A DNA stretch of 64,000 nt from Entomortierella parvispora (taxonomy: Eukaryota; Mortierellomycota; Mortierellomycetes; Mortierellales; Mortierellaceae). Positions 33,861-45,040 of the stretch are shown in pieces. Position numbers and translations under genes: made by a program. The DNA is taken from NCBI GenBank assembly GCA_963573315.1, contig OY752149.1, forward strand, positions 1,550,001-1,614,000, read 5' to 3'. Position 1 is the first letter of the stretch. Every line of letters begins with the position of its first letter. The notes beneath the pieces are model-generated. The model was given only the letters and a program-made list of their open reading frames with translations. It was not told the origin of the DNA and searched no databases.

Positions 33861-35845
33861 TTCGAAGTGCTGTTGGGTGGTGGCGAAGGGAGGCAGAGAT
33901 GGGAAGCTAAGGAAAAAAGAAGAAATGTGGACCACGACTGGCGAGTCTTTATAAGAAGTGGAAGACAGCGAGTGCCTGGGTCGGAGAAGAGCCTTTAATT
34001 GAGGGAGCTGCTGAGGGTGGGTGGACAACAAACACACGAAAATGGACAAGGGGAGGCACCAAGAAAAAAGATAAAAATAAAATAAGGCGCGCGCCCACTG
34101 GTGGTCGCAATGGCGGTGCTTTGAACTTTACGGGAAAAGAAGATGAGGTGAAAGGGGCGCAACCAGGGGAGGCAGCAGCAGCACGATACCAGGGCAAACA
34201 GAGACAGACAAACAGACAGCCCCGGCAAAACCAAGGTAAAAGGGTCAAATCCTGCACGCAATCGTTCATCTTAGCCTCGGGTCCGCAAATGGTACCTGCA
34301 CCAACACCAACCTCTGGCGATGATCCTCTTCTCAAGGTTCCTCTACAAGGCTATAAGAAAATCAAGACGCCACGCTCTTGGCCAGTCTGACCACACGAGT
34401 AAAGTATAGCCGGCTCAAAAAAACAAAAAAAAGAAGAGCAAGGTCCTAGTTTCTTTGCTTCTAAACAAGAGCGCCATCCTGTCCTTTGGACGATGTTGAG
34501 CAGACGATCATTTCGTGAATGAACCTCGTGGTTTTTGCATTCTGCTTGAGATGGGTGTGCTTTCCCCCCATGCTTTTTGGTGTTTAAAGTGGTCATCTTG
34601 AATACAGGCCGCAGTGTCTGGAAATAGAAAGCAGGCATTCCTGAACAACCTGTGCCCCCGCCTCCTTTCCTTTTCCCCCCACCCCTTTCCATCTTTCCAT
34701 CTGCTACTCGCGAACAATCCAGCGCTGGAAAAATCGAAAGAAGTGACCCTGTCCCCGGAGATGTCTATCCTGTAATCCTGTAGGACAAAATCTTCAACTG
34801 CATCCCCAGGAAACCCCACCTGCACCTGGCGGTGGACCTGGCTCAGAGCATCGGCCCTCTCCCAAAAGTGGAGAGAAAAATCCTGGTGGACCACATTAAC
34901 AATTCAGCTGCTCAGACAGAAAAAATATCCCGCCCGGCTATTTATAATCACAGTTATGTTGTGTACGACCAAGTTATTACACTTTCTCGTTATTTTTACA
35001 GCGACCGCGTGTCTTGCCCTGTCTCGATCTGTCGTCCATCGAAATCCCCTGCTGCCCTGCCCTCTGCCATTATTGTTGTTGTAGTCCGATTCGAAAGCTG
35101 ATGTCACCCTCAGCCAAGAACTAGAGCGGCCGTCGGAAGAAAGAGGGGCAAGAAATGAATGAGAAGCGGAGCGTGGAGGAAAAGGTACAATGTACCCTTC
35201 TTTTCCGAGACTGTCTAGCCCCCATGCCCCCCCTAGCCCGGCCTAGACGTGTTCTGATCGTTCGGAAAACAATTTGCGCCCGGGAGGAGGATCCAGAACT
35301 TTTTTTCCAAGAAAAAAAATCTCTTGTCTGCGCCCATCAGTTTCACCTGTGTGGAATACCTCCCCCTACGCTCTCAATGAGCGAATGAATGCAAACGTTG
35401 TTCCGGCTCTTCTGCAGAGGGACCATGGACCGTGGGTTTGAAACTGGCCAGAAATTGCCGAGGCACTCCAAAAAAAAAACTGCTCACTCGGATCCAACCT
35501 GTTCAATTTACCCAGAACATGGGCGACCAAAGCAATCCGAGGGCTATGGTTCCAATGCAAGAAGGAAACAAACAATACACGAAACACCAGGTGAAAGCCC
35601 GCCACCTTACATGAGCAATTGCGTGTTCAGGAATCCTCTCTGAAGTGAACATCTGCTGAGCAGACTACAGTAGTACATTTTTAATAAACTAGCCTTATCC
35701 GTCAACGTCCATTTGGATCTTTCAGAGATTCGGCAACGTTGTCAATTGTTGTGAGCACAGACACCGAATGTTACTGCACAGAGAAAATACGATACGTCTT
35801 TTTCACTGATCTGTAATTCAGACAAGTGGAGGCCGTTTCTCCTTT
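33861..35845. other. 2-kb intergenic region
   Basis: The first part holds the chitin deacetylase promoter. TATAAG lies about 92 bp upstream of the start on the minus strand (near 33950), a plausible TATA element. The rest has only short, unconserved frames. The 3' end of the monooxygenase gene is at the right. No gene, RNA or repeat recognised. Confidence 0.5.
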
Positions 35846-37974
35846 TTAGTGCTTAGTCCCAGAAGCTGCAGAAGACGAGTAAACCTTAGGTATTCTTTGC
35901 GGGAGGGGTGTGGTACTGCCACGGTTCGGGATCAAGGGCAAAAACGTTGCCTGGGGACGGTCCGCCAGAGTCTTTGCATCACTGAAGTGCTGGTAGATCT
36001 TGGACAAATATCGGACCATCAACTTTCTCACCCAAGAATCTGTCCAACTCCCAGGACCCGAGGGCGGGGAAGACGACAGGGGTGGCGATGAGGACAAGGC
36101 TGGGTTACCAAATGGTCCAGATCCATGAGAGGACGATGGAGATGTCGGCGAGGTTAATATGACTTTGTTCACGCGATGGCTTAGATCCATTTGCACTTTG
36201 GCGAACGGCAGTCGAACCGCCTGGAACTCTTTGAAGAGCTCAATGACATACTCGGGCGAAGCCGAGGGAAGATCGTTTAGGAGATTAGCTAGGATGACTG
36301 CATCCTGCATTGCGCTGGCGGCTCCTTGTCCAGCGTTGGGGAGAAGACCGTGGCAGGCTAACAAAGTCAAGGGGAAAACGACGTCAATTGACTTTTCGGG
36401 CAAACTTTTCCTTCCGACCTTACTTTTTTTCTTTTTTTTTTAGTGTGTCGAGTTCTATTACCATCGCCAATGAGTACAGTTCTACCATGGTGCCAAGTCT
36501 CGCACAGGAACTCTTCCGACACGGCACGGGCCACACACTGGGGTGGAGTAGCGTTCATCAAATCCCGAAATAATCCCCCAATGGGCAGCTTCAGTTGCTG
36601 ATACTCATCCGACAAAAGCTCTGCAACGGTCGACAATGCTCCCACCCTCTCTTCGGGCTCCCATCCACCAGGTATGGTCGAAACAGTAGATGCAGAGGAC
36701 GCAGTAGTGGATGCGGATGCATACGATATCGTCGAAGGGGTGGGCGAAGGAGGTCTTTGTGGCTGCGGTGATTGAACGTAGTGCTCTCTCAGAGCAGGAT
36801 CGTCCAAGTGCACATGGACAGTCCACGCTATCCGGTTACTAGGCAGGGTGTAGTATCCAAACTACGTGTAACCAAAAGTCAGAGAGACACCAAGAATTAT
36901 GGCCAGTTCGAATTGGGGATACAGTACATTGACTTACTGTGATGTGATCACCAACAATGGTATCGCAACGACTCTCCGCATCCTTCAGCGCCGGGTAGAG
37001 ATCTTGATCTAACGGATCTGTGACTCCAACGAGCGAGAAATGGCTGCCCGTGAGCTGCACCACGTTTTCGTCCACAGCGCCATTGTCAGTGGTAGAAGAA
37101 CCTATGGAGAACAGGGATGCATCATGGCGAGACAGGATCCCTTTCTTGGCCACTTGTTTGTAGAGACAGGTTCGTATCCTTGAGAAGGCGCCGTCGCTCC
37201 CTACCAAAATATCGCCTTTGTACGTTGTATGATCTGCACAGCGGATCTCGGCAGAATCCTTGTTTTGAGAAAAGGAAACAATCTGTTTTGAAAAGTGCAC
37301 TCTTTTTGGGTCCAATTGAGCTATCAGGAGCGACAAGAGGTCTGCTCTGGTCGAAACTCTGGACGCGTAACCAGTTCTAAGATGTGCAAAAAAAAGACAG
37401 TAAAGAGGACTTGGTATCAGCCTTGGTCCCAGTGCACAGATGTCCACGGCAAGACTGGATCCTCCCACTTTGCATTACTCCCCACCTCCCCTCCCAACAT
37501 CCGTGAGAGCCTCGAGGGATGGAAAAAAGCGCTTCCGGATTTTTTTTTTTTTTTTCAAAAAAAAAAACATTACCGTTCTCTATGATCCGAAAGGTCCAGT
37601 TCCCCTATCCGCTTCAAGTTTTCTTGAATAAGGTGGATAGTCTGGACGGGCTTTGAGATCTTGTCGACATTTTCGAGAAGACCAAGCTGCTCCAGCAGAG
37701 GAAAGATACTTGGACCGAGCACAATTGCGCTTCCTAAACGTTGTTGTTGAAAAGAAGCAGGTTAATTTTTCCGAATCCTTTTGGGTTTCCAAAGCTCGAC
37801 TTTGACTAGGACCCTGCAGAACACCGCCTCATTTTTTTTTGACGTACCAAGGGGCGACACTTCGGATGAGCTCTCAAAGAGTTCGTAGTTGATCTGTGCC
37901 TTCTCCAGGAGGATAGCGAGGGTAATGCCTCCGAGGCCAGCACCAGCGATAAGCACTTTGAAAGGAGGTGCCAT
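35846..37974 (-). CDS. FAD-dependent monooxygenase (salicylate hydroxylase-like)
   Basis: Five exons (37974..37848, 37733..37574, 37376..36938, 36861..36462, 36357..35846) give 545 residues. The N-terminal dinucleotide-binding motif is VLIAGAGLGGITLAILLEKA. The DG motif is GDILVGSDGAFSRIR. The second FAD motif is VLIGDACHGLLPNAGQGAAS, created by the exon 4/5 splice. These define class A flavoprotein monooxygenases of the PHBH/UbiH fold, which use NAD(P)H and O2 to hydroxylate aromatic or related substrates; the substrate is not predictable. A Ser/Pro/Thr-rich insertion (QPQRPPSPTPSTISY) lies before the second motif, and the tail is Ser/Pro-rich. No other secondary-metabolism gene is adjacent. 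Confidence 0.9.
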
Positions 37975-38565
37975 GAATGACTATTTTCTAGCGTTTGGAG
38001 AATGAGGAATGAGGTGGATGTTTGAGTGTTTCGAGATGAAGAGAGAAAGAATGTGGATGGTTGTGAAGTCAAATGCAATGCAGCGATGCATTCAACAAAA
38101 GAAAGGAAGAGAGGAAAAGAAAAAAAAAAAAAAAAAAAAAAGAAAAAGAAAAAGAAAGCCAAGAGAACTATTTCAGTCGGTTGCCGGTTGTTGTCCCAGC
38201 AAGTAGAAGCTGGAGAGGGCTTTTTTTTTTTTTTTGTTTTCGTCCTGGCTCGAAGGGTTGGTGCGACCCTCTTTTGCTTTGTAAAAAGTTTTTTTATGCA
38301 TGCGCGATTTTCAGGCAGCGAATTGAAGGCCAGAGAACGACGCGTTTCTACGTCTTCCTCTTTCTTTCCCATTCGTTATCTGTGCCTTCTTCTTTTTCAT
38401 CCTTCACCGAGAACCAACGTGAATCTGAACTGCAGCAGACGCGTGATGAGGCAATTACTTGCATGCGGGGACACACACGCCCACGCGCGTGCTCAGATTC
38501 CAGGGGACGTATCTCTAGTTTGTTACCTATTTTATTTTGTGTGGGTGCTTTACTCTTGCACATCC
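37975..38565. other. Intergenic with A and T homopolymers
   Basis: Lies between the monooxygenase start and the MscL-like stop, both on the minus strand. It contains an A/AAG-rich tract (38,110-38,155) and a T tract (38,220-38,235). No gene seen. Confidence 0.5.
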
Positions 38566-40078
38566 TCAGAATCGGCCGAGATTCGACTGCTCTGAGTGGA
38601 ACTCGTCTGCAAAAGGAGACTCGGCTGCCCTCATGGAGCCTTTTTCCAGGTTCGCGACCCTCGCGCATGCATCCCAATCCAACCATGTTGTACAGTTGGG
38701 GCATCGAACTGCGTTGATGGGGATGCTCTTCAAACAATAGTCGCACTTCTTCTCCGTCACCTCTGTCTTTGTGTTTCTTCCCATTTGATAGACTAGCGAA
38801 AAGTAAGAAGAAATAACAGTATTAGTCAAACGGATGATAAAGATATTCACGGGAGAAAGTGTAGGTGCACGTCGGCTTAGATGAGGACCATGTGTTCACC
38901 TTTCACAAAGAGAAAGACGCATCCTGAGATGATAATGAAGTTGATTACAGTCTGGACAAAATTTCCCCAGTTCCAAGTAAGGTCGCCTGCGTCCTTAGCC
39001 AAGAGTCGGGTTGGGTACTATCGTTTTGGAAGGGCAGAGCATCAATTCCTGTCAACATCTTTAGTTTCTACAGACCTGAATGAAATTTTTAGCGTGGGCC
39101 CTTACATTTTGTGGAGGATTAACAGCCGGGTTCCGGCGAAGGGTGATAAAGCTCTCATCCAAGCTCTTTGTCGAGGCCAACCCAATAAGTGGAGTGATGA
39201 TATCTGTCACCAAGCTTGTAACAATCTGTTTCCGTAAAAAAAAAAAAAAAAGAGAATGCAAAGGGTTGTCAGTAATATTCAACCTTGGCTACGTTTCCTT
39301 TCATTTGCTAAAGGTCAACCCCTGAGGGCATCAACCAAAGAAGAGACTTACGGCAGTGAAGGCGGCACCTGACATGATTGACCATGATTGTGGGGTGGCG
39401 CAAAGAAAGGATTGAGAGCAAAGATAAATCAGGTCAGAAACGTGTTCCGGCATTATTATTTTTTTTGTCCATTGGCGCGGCTCTTTTGAAGTTTCAGCCC
39501 TCTTTGGTCCAAAAACGAGAGCTGGCTGACACGCAAACAGGACTTACCGACAACAACGGCTACTGCCAGATCAACGACGTTGCCTCGGTCCATGAACTTG
39601 CGGTAGTCTGCAAAGAACCCTGTGCCGTACTTGACCACAGCAGTATTGTTTAGCTTCGCACCCACTGCTGCAACTCCATTCCCAGCTATATTGAACAAGA
39701 AATATGCGGACTCGATTAGAGGCTGAAGCAACCACTTTTTACTTTTCTTGTTTTGGACAAAAAGGATCAATACCCAAAGTTCCTACCACGAGTGTACCCT
39801 CCTTTGACAGCCTGTGCTCCGTGAGTGACTCCGCCGACGACTGCTTGAGTACCGTGAGTGAATCCTCCGACAACGGCCCTTGTGGGGTTCAGGTTCCTCT
39901 TCTTGGATCGCAGAGAATCCTGTTGTTTCTCAAAGCCATCGTCGTAGTCCTGGGGATCGCGGGATTGTGCGTTTTGGAGGGGGTGGTAGTCCTCCTCTCT
40001 GTTCTGTGGCCGGTAAGAGGACGAAGGAGGGGCGATGCCGCCTGGTTGTCCTCTGGACGACTGGCTGTAGTTGCTCAT
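38566..40078 (-). CDS. MscL-type mechanosensitive channel with C-terminal zinc ribbon
   Basis: Six exons (40078..39787, 39685..39548, 39368..39352, 39225..39106, 38993..38900, 38792..38566) give 295 residues. The N-terminal 100 residues are soluble and contain Thr-His-Gly repeats (GGFTHGTQAVVGGVTHGAQA). The MscL domain begins YRKFMDRGNVVDLAVAVVVG and continues AAFTAIVTSLVTDIITPLIG (pore helix TM1). A loop leads to FVQTVINFIIISGCVFLFVK (TM2). The C-terminus has a CxxC-CxxC zinc-ribbon-like element (CDYCLKSIPI, CPNC). Bacterial MscL opens under membrane tension to release solutes during hypo-osmotic shock; a similar role here is inferred. Exon 3 is only 17 nt and completes TM1; it is needed to keep frame. 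Confidence 0.88.
39352..39368 (-). other. 17-nt microexon of the MscL-like gene
   Basis: Flanked by CAG acceptor and GTAAGT donor. It joins phase 1 to phase 0 and encodes GAAFTA of TM1. Skipping it would cut TM1 and shift the frame. Confidence 0.85.
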
Positions 40079-40480
40079 AAGTTATGTTTTCTTTGATGAT
40101 TATGGTTGTTTCTTGAATGCGACAAGGAAGGGAGGAAGGTGAGGGTGGTGTTGAGGATGGGAAGAGAGAGGGATGAGAGAGAGATGAAAGAGATGAAAGA
40201 AGAGGAATGAGCAGAGAGAGAGAGAGAGAGAACGAGAGAAGCACGCTTCTCACACACACAATACACACCGACACACGAAGCCGAGCAACAAGCAATTCGA
40301 ATTAAGCTCATTGCGCACGCTGATTGGCTGGACGCAGCCCTGGTTTCGGTTTGCCACCAACCCCTGACTGGCTTCAAATAAGACGAACGTGTGGTTCACT
40401 TACGCCCACTTTCTCGGCTGCTGCGTGCATGGGCAGGCCATTAAATGTACTACTGCAGTCTACGAGGCACCTGTTGCTCT
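40079..40480. other. MscL upstream region with GA-rich repeats
   Basis: GA-rich microsatellite at 40,150-40,240 (CT-rich on the coding strand of the MscL-like gene) and a CA run near 40,255. It probably contains the MscL promoter/leader. No gene seen. Confidence 0.5.
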
Positions 40481-41230
40481 TTATTGCTCGCGATGCGCAA
40501 AGTCCAAGCTCAGTGCACTAAGCACACGTTCCAAAATACTCCTCCCCGCATTCAAAAACTCTTCCAGGCTGCTCGAGAACGACTGCAGGACCACCGTCGC
40601 TGCGGTCTCCCTAAAGGACAACTGCGGGGAAACCGGCAATCTGGGCAAAGCCGCCAATTGTTCTTCAAGATTCGACAAGGATTCCAACCTCTCCATCCGC
40701 CTGTACGAAACATCGTCCGCGTCAAAAGGGAAATCACAGGTCACGACTGGGAGGTCTCCAAAGGTCTGCGTGATTACCTCCCGGTTGTTGATGACCCACT
40801 TGGGGTTGCGGCAATGGGTCACTACCAGGACAAAGTTGTCTTCGGCGCCTTGGAAAGTCGACTTGAAGAGATCAAAGAGTTCGCGGTGTTCCCACGTCTG
40901 CAGGCGCCCCTGCTGGATCACGTAGGCAATATAATGGAACCCACGCTGGCCCTCCTCAAGGACGCGGGCAAGCAGTTTCAAGGCAGGGTCAACAGAATCC
41001 CCCCCTTTCCCTTGCATCTCTCCGAGGCCGACTGTATCGCAGGCAGTCCAGTTGCGACCATCAACAACGTTCACTTCAGAGGTGGCCATGGCGGCACTAT
41101 CGCTGACCTCGCGGATATTTTCGGCAAATAGATCGCCTTGGACCAGCATGTTGGTCAGGGAAGACTTGCCGGTACCCATCTTTCCAACAAAGATGATCTT
41201 TTTTCTTGTCGGGGTGTCTTCTGGGTTCAT
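40481..41230 (-). CDS. AIG1/GIMAP-like GTPase
   Basis: Single exon of 249 residues from MNPEDTPTRKKIIFVGKMG. An in-frame upstream extension to 41440 is possible but lacks conserved sequence. A TTTTCTACAG acceptor at about 41,262-41,271 suggests a leader intron. G1 is GKMGTGKSSLTNML, followed by MATSEVNVVDGRNW, G3 DTVGLGE and G4-like VVTHCRNPKWV. The layout and length match AIG1-type (GIMAP) GTPases, a branch of the septin-like TRAFAC group. In plants and animals these act in defence and lymphocyte survival, often through GTP-dependent oligomers on membranes. The fungal role is unknown. It is divergent from GTPase A, 344 bp apart, and opens a run of four GTPase genes. Confidence 0.85.
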   Translation of the reverse strand: MNPEDTPTRKKIIFVGKMGTGKSSLTNMLVQGDLFAENIREVSDSAAMATSEVNVVDGRNWTACDTVGLGEMQGKGGDSVDPALKLLARVLEEGQRGFHYIAYVIQQGRLQTWEHRELFDLFKSTFQGAEDNFVLVVTHCRNPKWVINNREVITQTFGDLPVVTCDFPFDADDVSYRRMERLESLSNLEEQLAALPRLPVSPQLSFRETAATVVLQSFSSSLEEFLNAGRSILERVLSALSLDFAHREQ

Positions 41231-41574
41231 GGAGGAATTGCGCTGTGTGCTAAGGTGTTGTCCTGTAGAAAATGAAAGGAATGGGGAGGGAAAAGTGCGG
41301 CCAGTGAGACTTGAAAGAGTATGTCTATGGCAAAGCTTCACGTTGGGCTTTCTTCCCTGTCCTGCAGGTGGACGGGGGGGAGGTTGGCAAAGCAATCGGG
41401 AAATCGGGAAGGGAGGTTTGTACACATTCGCTTTTCGCACCCCTCTTTCCTCCCACTTTTTGTCTCATTGCGCCGACACCTATCACCTGTAAGTAACAGT
41501 ACTATGTCTCTGAGATCGACAGACATTCCACTTATCAAACTCCTTCTTTCATCTCCCTCTGCAGTATAGCACTT
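41231..41574. promoter_or_regulatory. Divergent promoter of two GTPase genes
   Basis: 344 bp between starts. A CTCTGCAG acceptor just before the GTPase A start suggests a leader intron there too. No TATA element recognised. Confidence 0.45.
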
Positions 41575-43164
41575 ATGACTCAAATCTCGTCCCCCAAGCG
41601 GCCATCAGATCTGTCAACCATATGCAGCGTGCTCCTCATCGGTCAGACCCAGGCTGGGAAGACCACCTTCGTCGAAACTGTAAGGAAATACGCCGATCTG
41701 GACCATAACATCGACAAGGCCAAAATCGGGAGTGGCAACTTGTCCGTTACAGCAGATGTCACTTTGACTCGTGTTGAGACCAACCTCCCAAGTTATGAGG
41801 TTATCGAAGACAGAGTCGCAGATCATGAACAGTCAGAGGTCATTGACACAAAAGCAATCGTGGATGGGAACGAAAACTGGGAGGACTATGAGGAGAGTAT
41901 CAACAGGCGCGATGGACTGACGCTGAAGCAGGTGATTCCTAGTCCAAAAACCAGGCACAAATTCTATCTGATGGATACCCCGGGTCTCAATGATACCGGC
42001 GGAAGGGACGAAGCCCACATATACAGAATCTTTGAAGCTTTGACTCGCTTGGATAAGGTCCACCTAGTCCTCATCTTTGTTGGTCCCTCTGCATTCACGC
42101 CTGGCCTCCAGGAAGCGCTCAAGTGTTACATGGATGTTTTCCCCGAGTTTCAGGATGTGATTGCATTTGTGCATACAAAAGTCGAATACGCCGGCCTTCA
42201 TCCTCACCGAAAGGATGTCCAACTCACGCTCAAAGAGAAGAAAGATCTCCTTCACAAAGCCATAGGCCGCGACAACTGCCAGCACTTTACAATCGACTGC
42301 AATTCTGAGAGTAGCAAACCTATCCAGACCAGCATGACCTTCAACACAATCCGACGGATCTTATCTTTGGGTCCTTACAACGAGCCTATCGTCATCAACA
42401 AACTATCTCTTCACAAAACTCCAAAGATGAAAATCATGGACATGATCATTGTCAGCAAGTGTAACGCCATCGTCAATGCCACTGTGTCGACCCTTGGAAC
42501 AAAAAGCGCACTCCAAGCAAGTATACTACAACAATCCTATCGACTTAGAACAAAAGTAAACACTTTGCGAGCCGAGAGGAGGGATGTCGAAGAGTTTCTT
42601 GCCGAACACGCGACGGAAGAACTTGTAATGATCCACCAAAGTCGATTCGACGAGCAATGGAGATTGGTCCACGTTATTCTTCCCCAATTCATGGAGCTCC
42701 CAAGCCAATGCCACACCATTCGCAAAGTCGCCCTTTTGCAAGAAGGTACAAACATCCTGACACAAAGAGGTGGAGAGGGCTACACAGTCTGGGAAATCAC
42801 GTTCCAGCGCCTGCCATTCAAAGATGGAGTTCTCCACGCCAAACTTTATACTACAAGTGCGGACAAGCACCGAGAAGCCATCTCCTTAAAGAAGACGCGA
42901 GCAGTTTGTTTGAAATCCGAGATTCAGGAAGCAGAGAACGAGTTAAACGAGCTCAACGAGATCCATGAGAGTCAGATGGAGGAGATCGATCAACTTGTAG
43001 AACAAAACAGACTATACACAGAAGTGATGTCCTTGGCTAAAAAGGATAGGCTTCACCCGAGTGTTTTTCGTCAGTTAATCGAACAGAACGCGTACGTAGG
43101 AGAAGCGGCTGAGAATACCTTCAAAGTAGAAGCGATGTACTGTCAACTAGTAAAAAATATGTGA
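41575..43164 (+). CDS. Large septin/AIG1-like GTPase A
   Basis: Intronless, 529 residues. G1 GQTQAGKTTFVETV lies at about residues 22-35, the switch region IGSGNLSVTADVTLTRV follows, G3 is DTPGLNDTGGRDEAH, and the G4 position reads FVHTKVEYAGLHP, where the canonical Asp of TKxD is Glu. A conserved C-terminal part of the G domain (FTIDCNSESSKP, LHKTPKMKIMDMII) is followed by heptad-rich coiled coil (AENELNELNEIHESQMEEID). The family is shared with the two following genes. DTPG with a coiled-coil tail is like septin/GIMAP/dynamin-type switches, so membrane-linked oligomerisation is inferred. No known fungal gene name applies. Confidence 0.85.
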   Translation: MTQISSPKRPSDLSTICSVLLIGQTQAGKTTFVETVRKYADLDHNIDKAKIGSGNLSVTADVTLTRVETNLPSYEVIEDRVADHEQSEVIDTKAIVDGNENWEDYEESINRRDGLTLKQVIPSPKTRHKFYLMDTPGLNDTGGRDEAHIYRIFEALTRLDKVHLVLIFVGPSAFTPGLQEALKCYMDVFPEFQDVIAFVHTKVEYAGLHPHRKDVQLTLKEKKDLLHKAIGRDNCQHFTIDCNSESSKPIQTSMTFNTIRRILSLGPYNEPIVINKLSLHKTPKMKIMDMIIVSKCNAIVNATVSTLGTKSALQASILQQSYRLRTKVNTLRAERRDVEEFLAEHATEELVMIHQSRFDEQWRLVHVILPQFMELPSQCHTIRKVALLQEGTNILTQRGGEGYTVWEITFQRLPFKDGVLHAKLYTTSADKHREAISLKKTRAVCLKSEIQEAENELNELNEIHESQMEEIDQLVEQNRLYTEVMSLAKKDRLHPSVFRQLIEQNAYVGEAAENTFKVEAMYCQLVKNM

Positions 43165-43339
43165 GAACCAAGTTGAGCTGTAAACCTGATCGTTCAAGTA
43201 AAATGGCTGCTTTCGATTGAGGTGTCAGGGAAGGAGACATAAAAAGTGGACAATGAAAAAAGGCGACTACACCTCTTCTTTTCTCATGTGTGGTACGATA
43301 TAAAAGGACAACAGGTGGAAGAGCCATGCCTTGGGTTTA

Positions 43340-45040
43340 TTATTCCTCATGCTGTTTCATTATCTCTTTTAAATATTCGTCTTCAATAGCTTCCGCGACC
43401 TTTTCAGAGTCCCTCTTTTCTTGCTGTTTCATTATCTCTTTTAAATACACGTCCTCAATGGCTTCCGCGACCATTGCAGAGTCCCCTGAGTACTTCCTTC
43501 CCGAAACTAAAGACAAGAATCGCGCCGTGGTCACTGAAGTTTCAGCCGCCATAGCTATCACACCGGTACCCAACCGGCTCTTTTGCTCGAGACCTTCAAT
43601 CTCTCCAAGTAGATTCGCGCCGCTCACTGTTATCGTCTTCAATTCGTGAATGGCCGCGGGTAGATCACGTTCTGCTGATTCGCCCCTCTCCCGGGCCTCC
43701 CTGACCTTCTCCGCATACAGTTCATTCGAGGATGCATAGTATTTGATACTGAGCGCCCCATTCCTGTACAGTTTCCGTCTAAAATCAATCTCGCAGTACT
43801 TGAAGCCCATTCCGCCTCTGATCCGTGTGATGTCCATGTTATCTTCCAGGATGACAACTTGACAGATGGTGAAGGCTTGGGGCAGAAACTCTAACGTGTG
43901 GCTACGATTCCAATCGAAGAGCGCCCAATCGTCGTAAAACTCTTGCTGGTCGATGAAGACGGGTGCTATCCTATTCACGGCTGTGACATAGTTCAACTCT
44001 CGGTTTAAGATTGCATTGAGCAGGTTTATCCTGTTGTTGAGATCGGCGATTTCTTTCAAGACAGTGCCCTGCTCGGTATTCTTGGTTTTAAGGGTTTCAC
44101 ATATGGCATCCAGAGTAGCAGTGTGCTTGTTGAGGATAATGTTGTCAATGGTCCTCATCTTGAGTGTCTTGTGGACCCTGTCAAGGTCGATCGACACTGG
44201 GAGGTTCGTCCTCGCCTCCAAAAGAAGCAATCGGATCGCGTTCAAAGTGATACATTTTCGGATCCACTTTGTCAATCCAAAGTCGCAGTCTACCATCGTG
44301 TGCTTGCAGCTCGTCCGACCCATAACTGAATGTAGGATCCCCTTTCTTTCGGCCAATGCCTCGAGTCTATCCTGCCGCTGAGGGTGCAGTTCAGCGTAAT
44401 CAAACTTGGTGTGGACAAAGGTAATAATACCCTGGAACTCGGGGAAAACATCCATATATGATCTGAGAGCCGACTTCGAACCTTCCGTGAAAGCTCCCTC
44501 TCTGACAACGATGAGAACGAGGTGGATGCCCCCTGCATCTCGAAGACCCTTGATGATGGTGGCAATGTGAGTTTCGTCGTCGCCTTCGGTATCGTTTAAG
44601 CCTGGGGTGTCAAAGAGATGGATATGGTGCATTGCCTGCTTTTTTGAATCAGGACACCGATGCAGATGTATCCCTGCCCGCCAGTTGAGCGCGTCCTGAT
44701 AATCTTCCCAGTCATCCTTGTGCTTTTTCATAATCACATCGAACTTGACTGCAGGAGACGAAGAAGTGGCCCCGAGCTCCCCAGGTTCTGACGGAGCATC
44801 AAAGCGGACCTCATGAAGTGGATATCGTGTATCAACGCAGAACCTGCGGACTTGGGTGGTCTTTGAAGTGATCCCGTTTCCAATTGTATCTCTTTCGATG
44901 ACATGATTTGGATCGGCGTATTGCATGATGGCTTGGATCAAGGTGCTCTTTCCGACCTGAGACTCGCCCAGAATGAGGACGTTGAAGACGTTGGCTCCAT
45001 ATCGTTGGCAGCAACGGGCAGACTCGGTGTTGTTGGCCAT
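43340..45040 (-). CDS. Large septin/AIG1-like GTPase B
   Basis: Intronless, 566 residues from MANNTESARCCQRYGANVFN; a longer in-frame start exists at 45166. G1 GESQVGKSTLIQAI, G3 FDTPGLNDTEGDDETH and G4 FVHTKFDYAELHP (canonical TKxD). It also shares KTLKMRTIDNIILNKHTATL and a coiled-coil region with A and C. The C-terminus carries an imperfect duplication of about 23 residues (VAEAIEDVYLKEIMKQ twice) from a 69-bp direct repeat. It is convergent with A (175 bp between stops) and divergent from C. Paralogy with A and C is seen directly; function is unknown. Confidence 0.85.
   Translation of the reverse strand: MANNTESARCCQRYGANVFNVLILGESQVGKSTLIQAIMQYADPNHVIERDTIGNGITSKTTQVRRFCVDTRYPLHEVRFDAPSEPGELGATSSSPAVKFDVIMKKHKDDWEDYQDALNWRAGIHLHRCPDSKKQAMHHIHLFDTPGLNDTEGDDETHIATIIKGLRDAGGIHLVLIVVREGAFTEGSKSALRSYMDVFPEFQGIITFVHTKFDYAELHPQRQDRLEALAERKGILHSVMGRTSCKHTMVDCDFGLTKWIRKCITLNAIRLLLLEARTNLPVSIDLDRVHKTLKMRTIDNIILNKHTATLDAICETLKTKNTEQGTVLKEIADLNNRINLLNAILNRELNYVTAVNRIAPVFIDQQEFYDDWALFDWNRSHTLEFLPQAFTICQVVILEDNMDITRIRGGMGFKYCEIDFRRKLYRNGALSIKYYASSNELYAEKVREARERGESAERDLPAAIHELKTITVSGANLLGEIEGLEQKSRLGTGVIAMAAETSVTTARFLSLVSGRKYSGDSAMVAEAIEDVYLKEIMKQQEKRDSEKVAEAIEDEYLKEIMKQHEE
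43346..43485 (-). repeat. 69-bp direct repeat in the 3' end of GTPase B
   Basis: CTGTTTCATTATCTCTTTTA recurs with a 69-bp period at about 43,352 and 43,421. It encodes the duplicated EAIEDxYLKEIMKQ segment. Confidence 0.88.

Noticed and set aside
33949-34335. 128-codon minus-strand frame upstream of chitin deacetylase
   Set aside because: Low-complexity hydrophobic translation of promoter DNA, without conserved motifs.
40445-41131. 228-codon plus-strand frame
   Set aside because: Antisense shadow of the AIG1-like GTPase gene, whose G motifs are on the minus strand.
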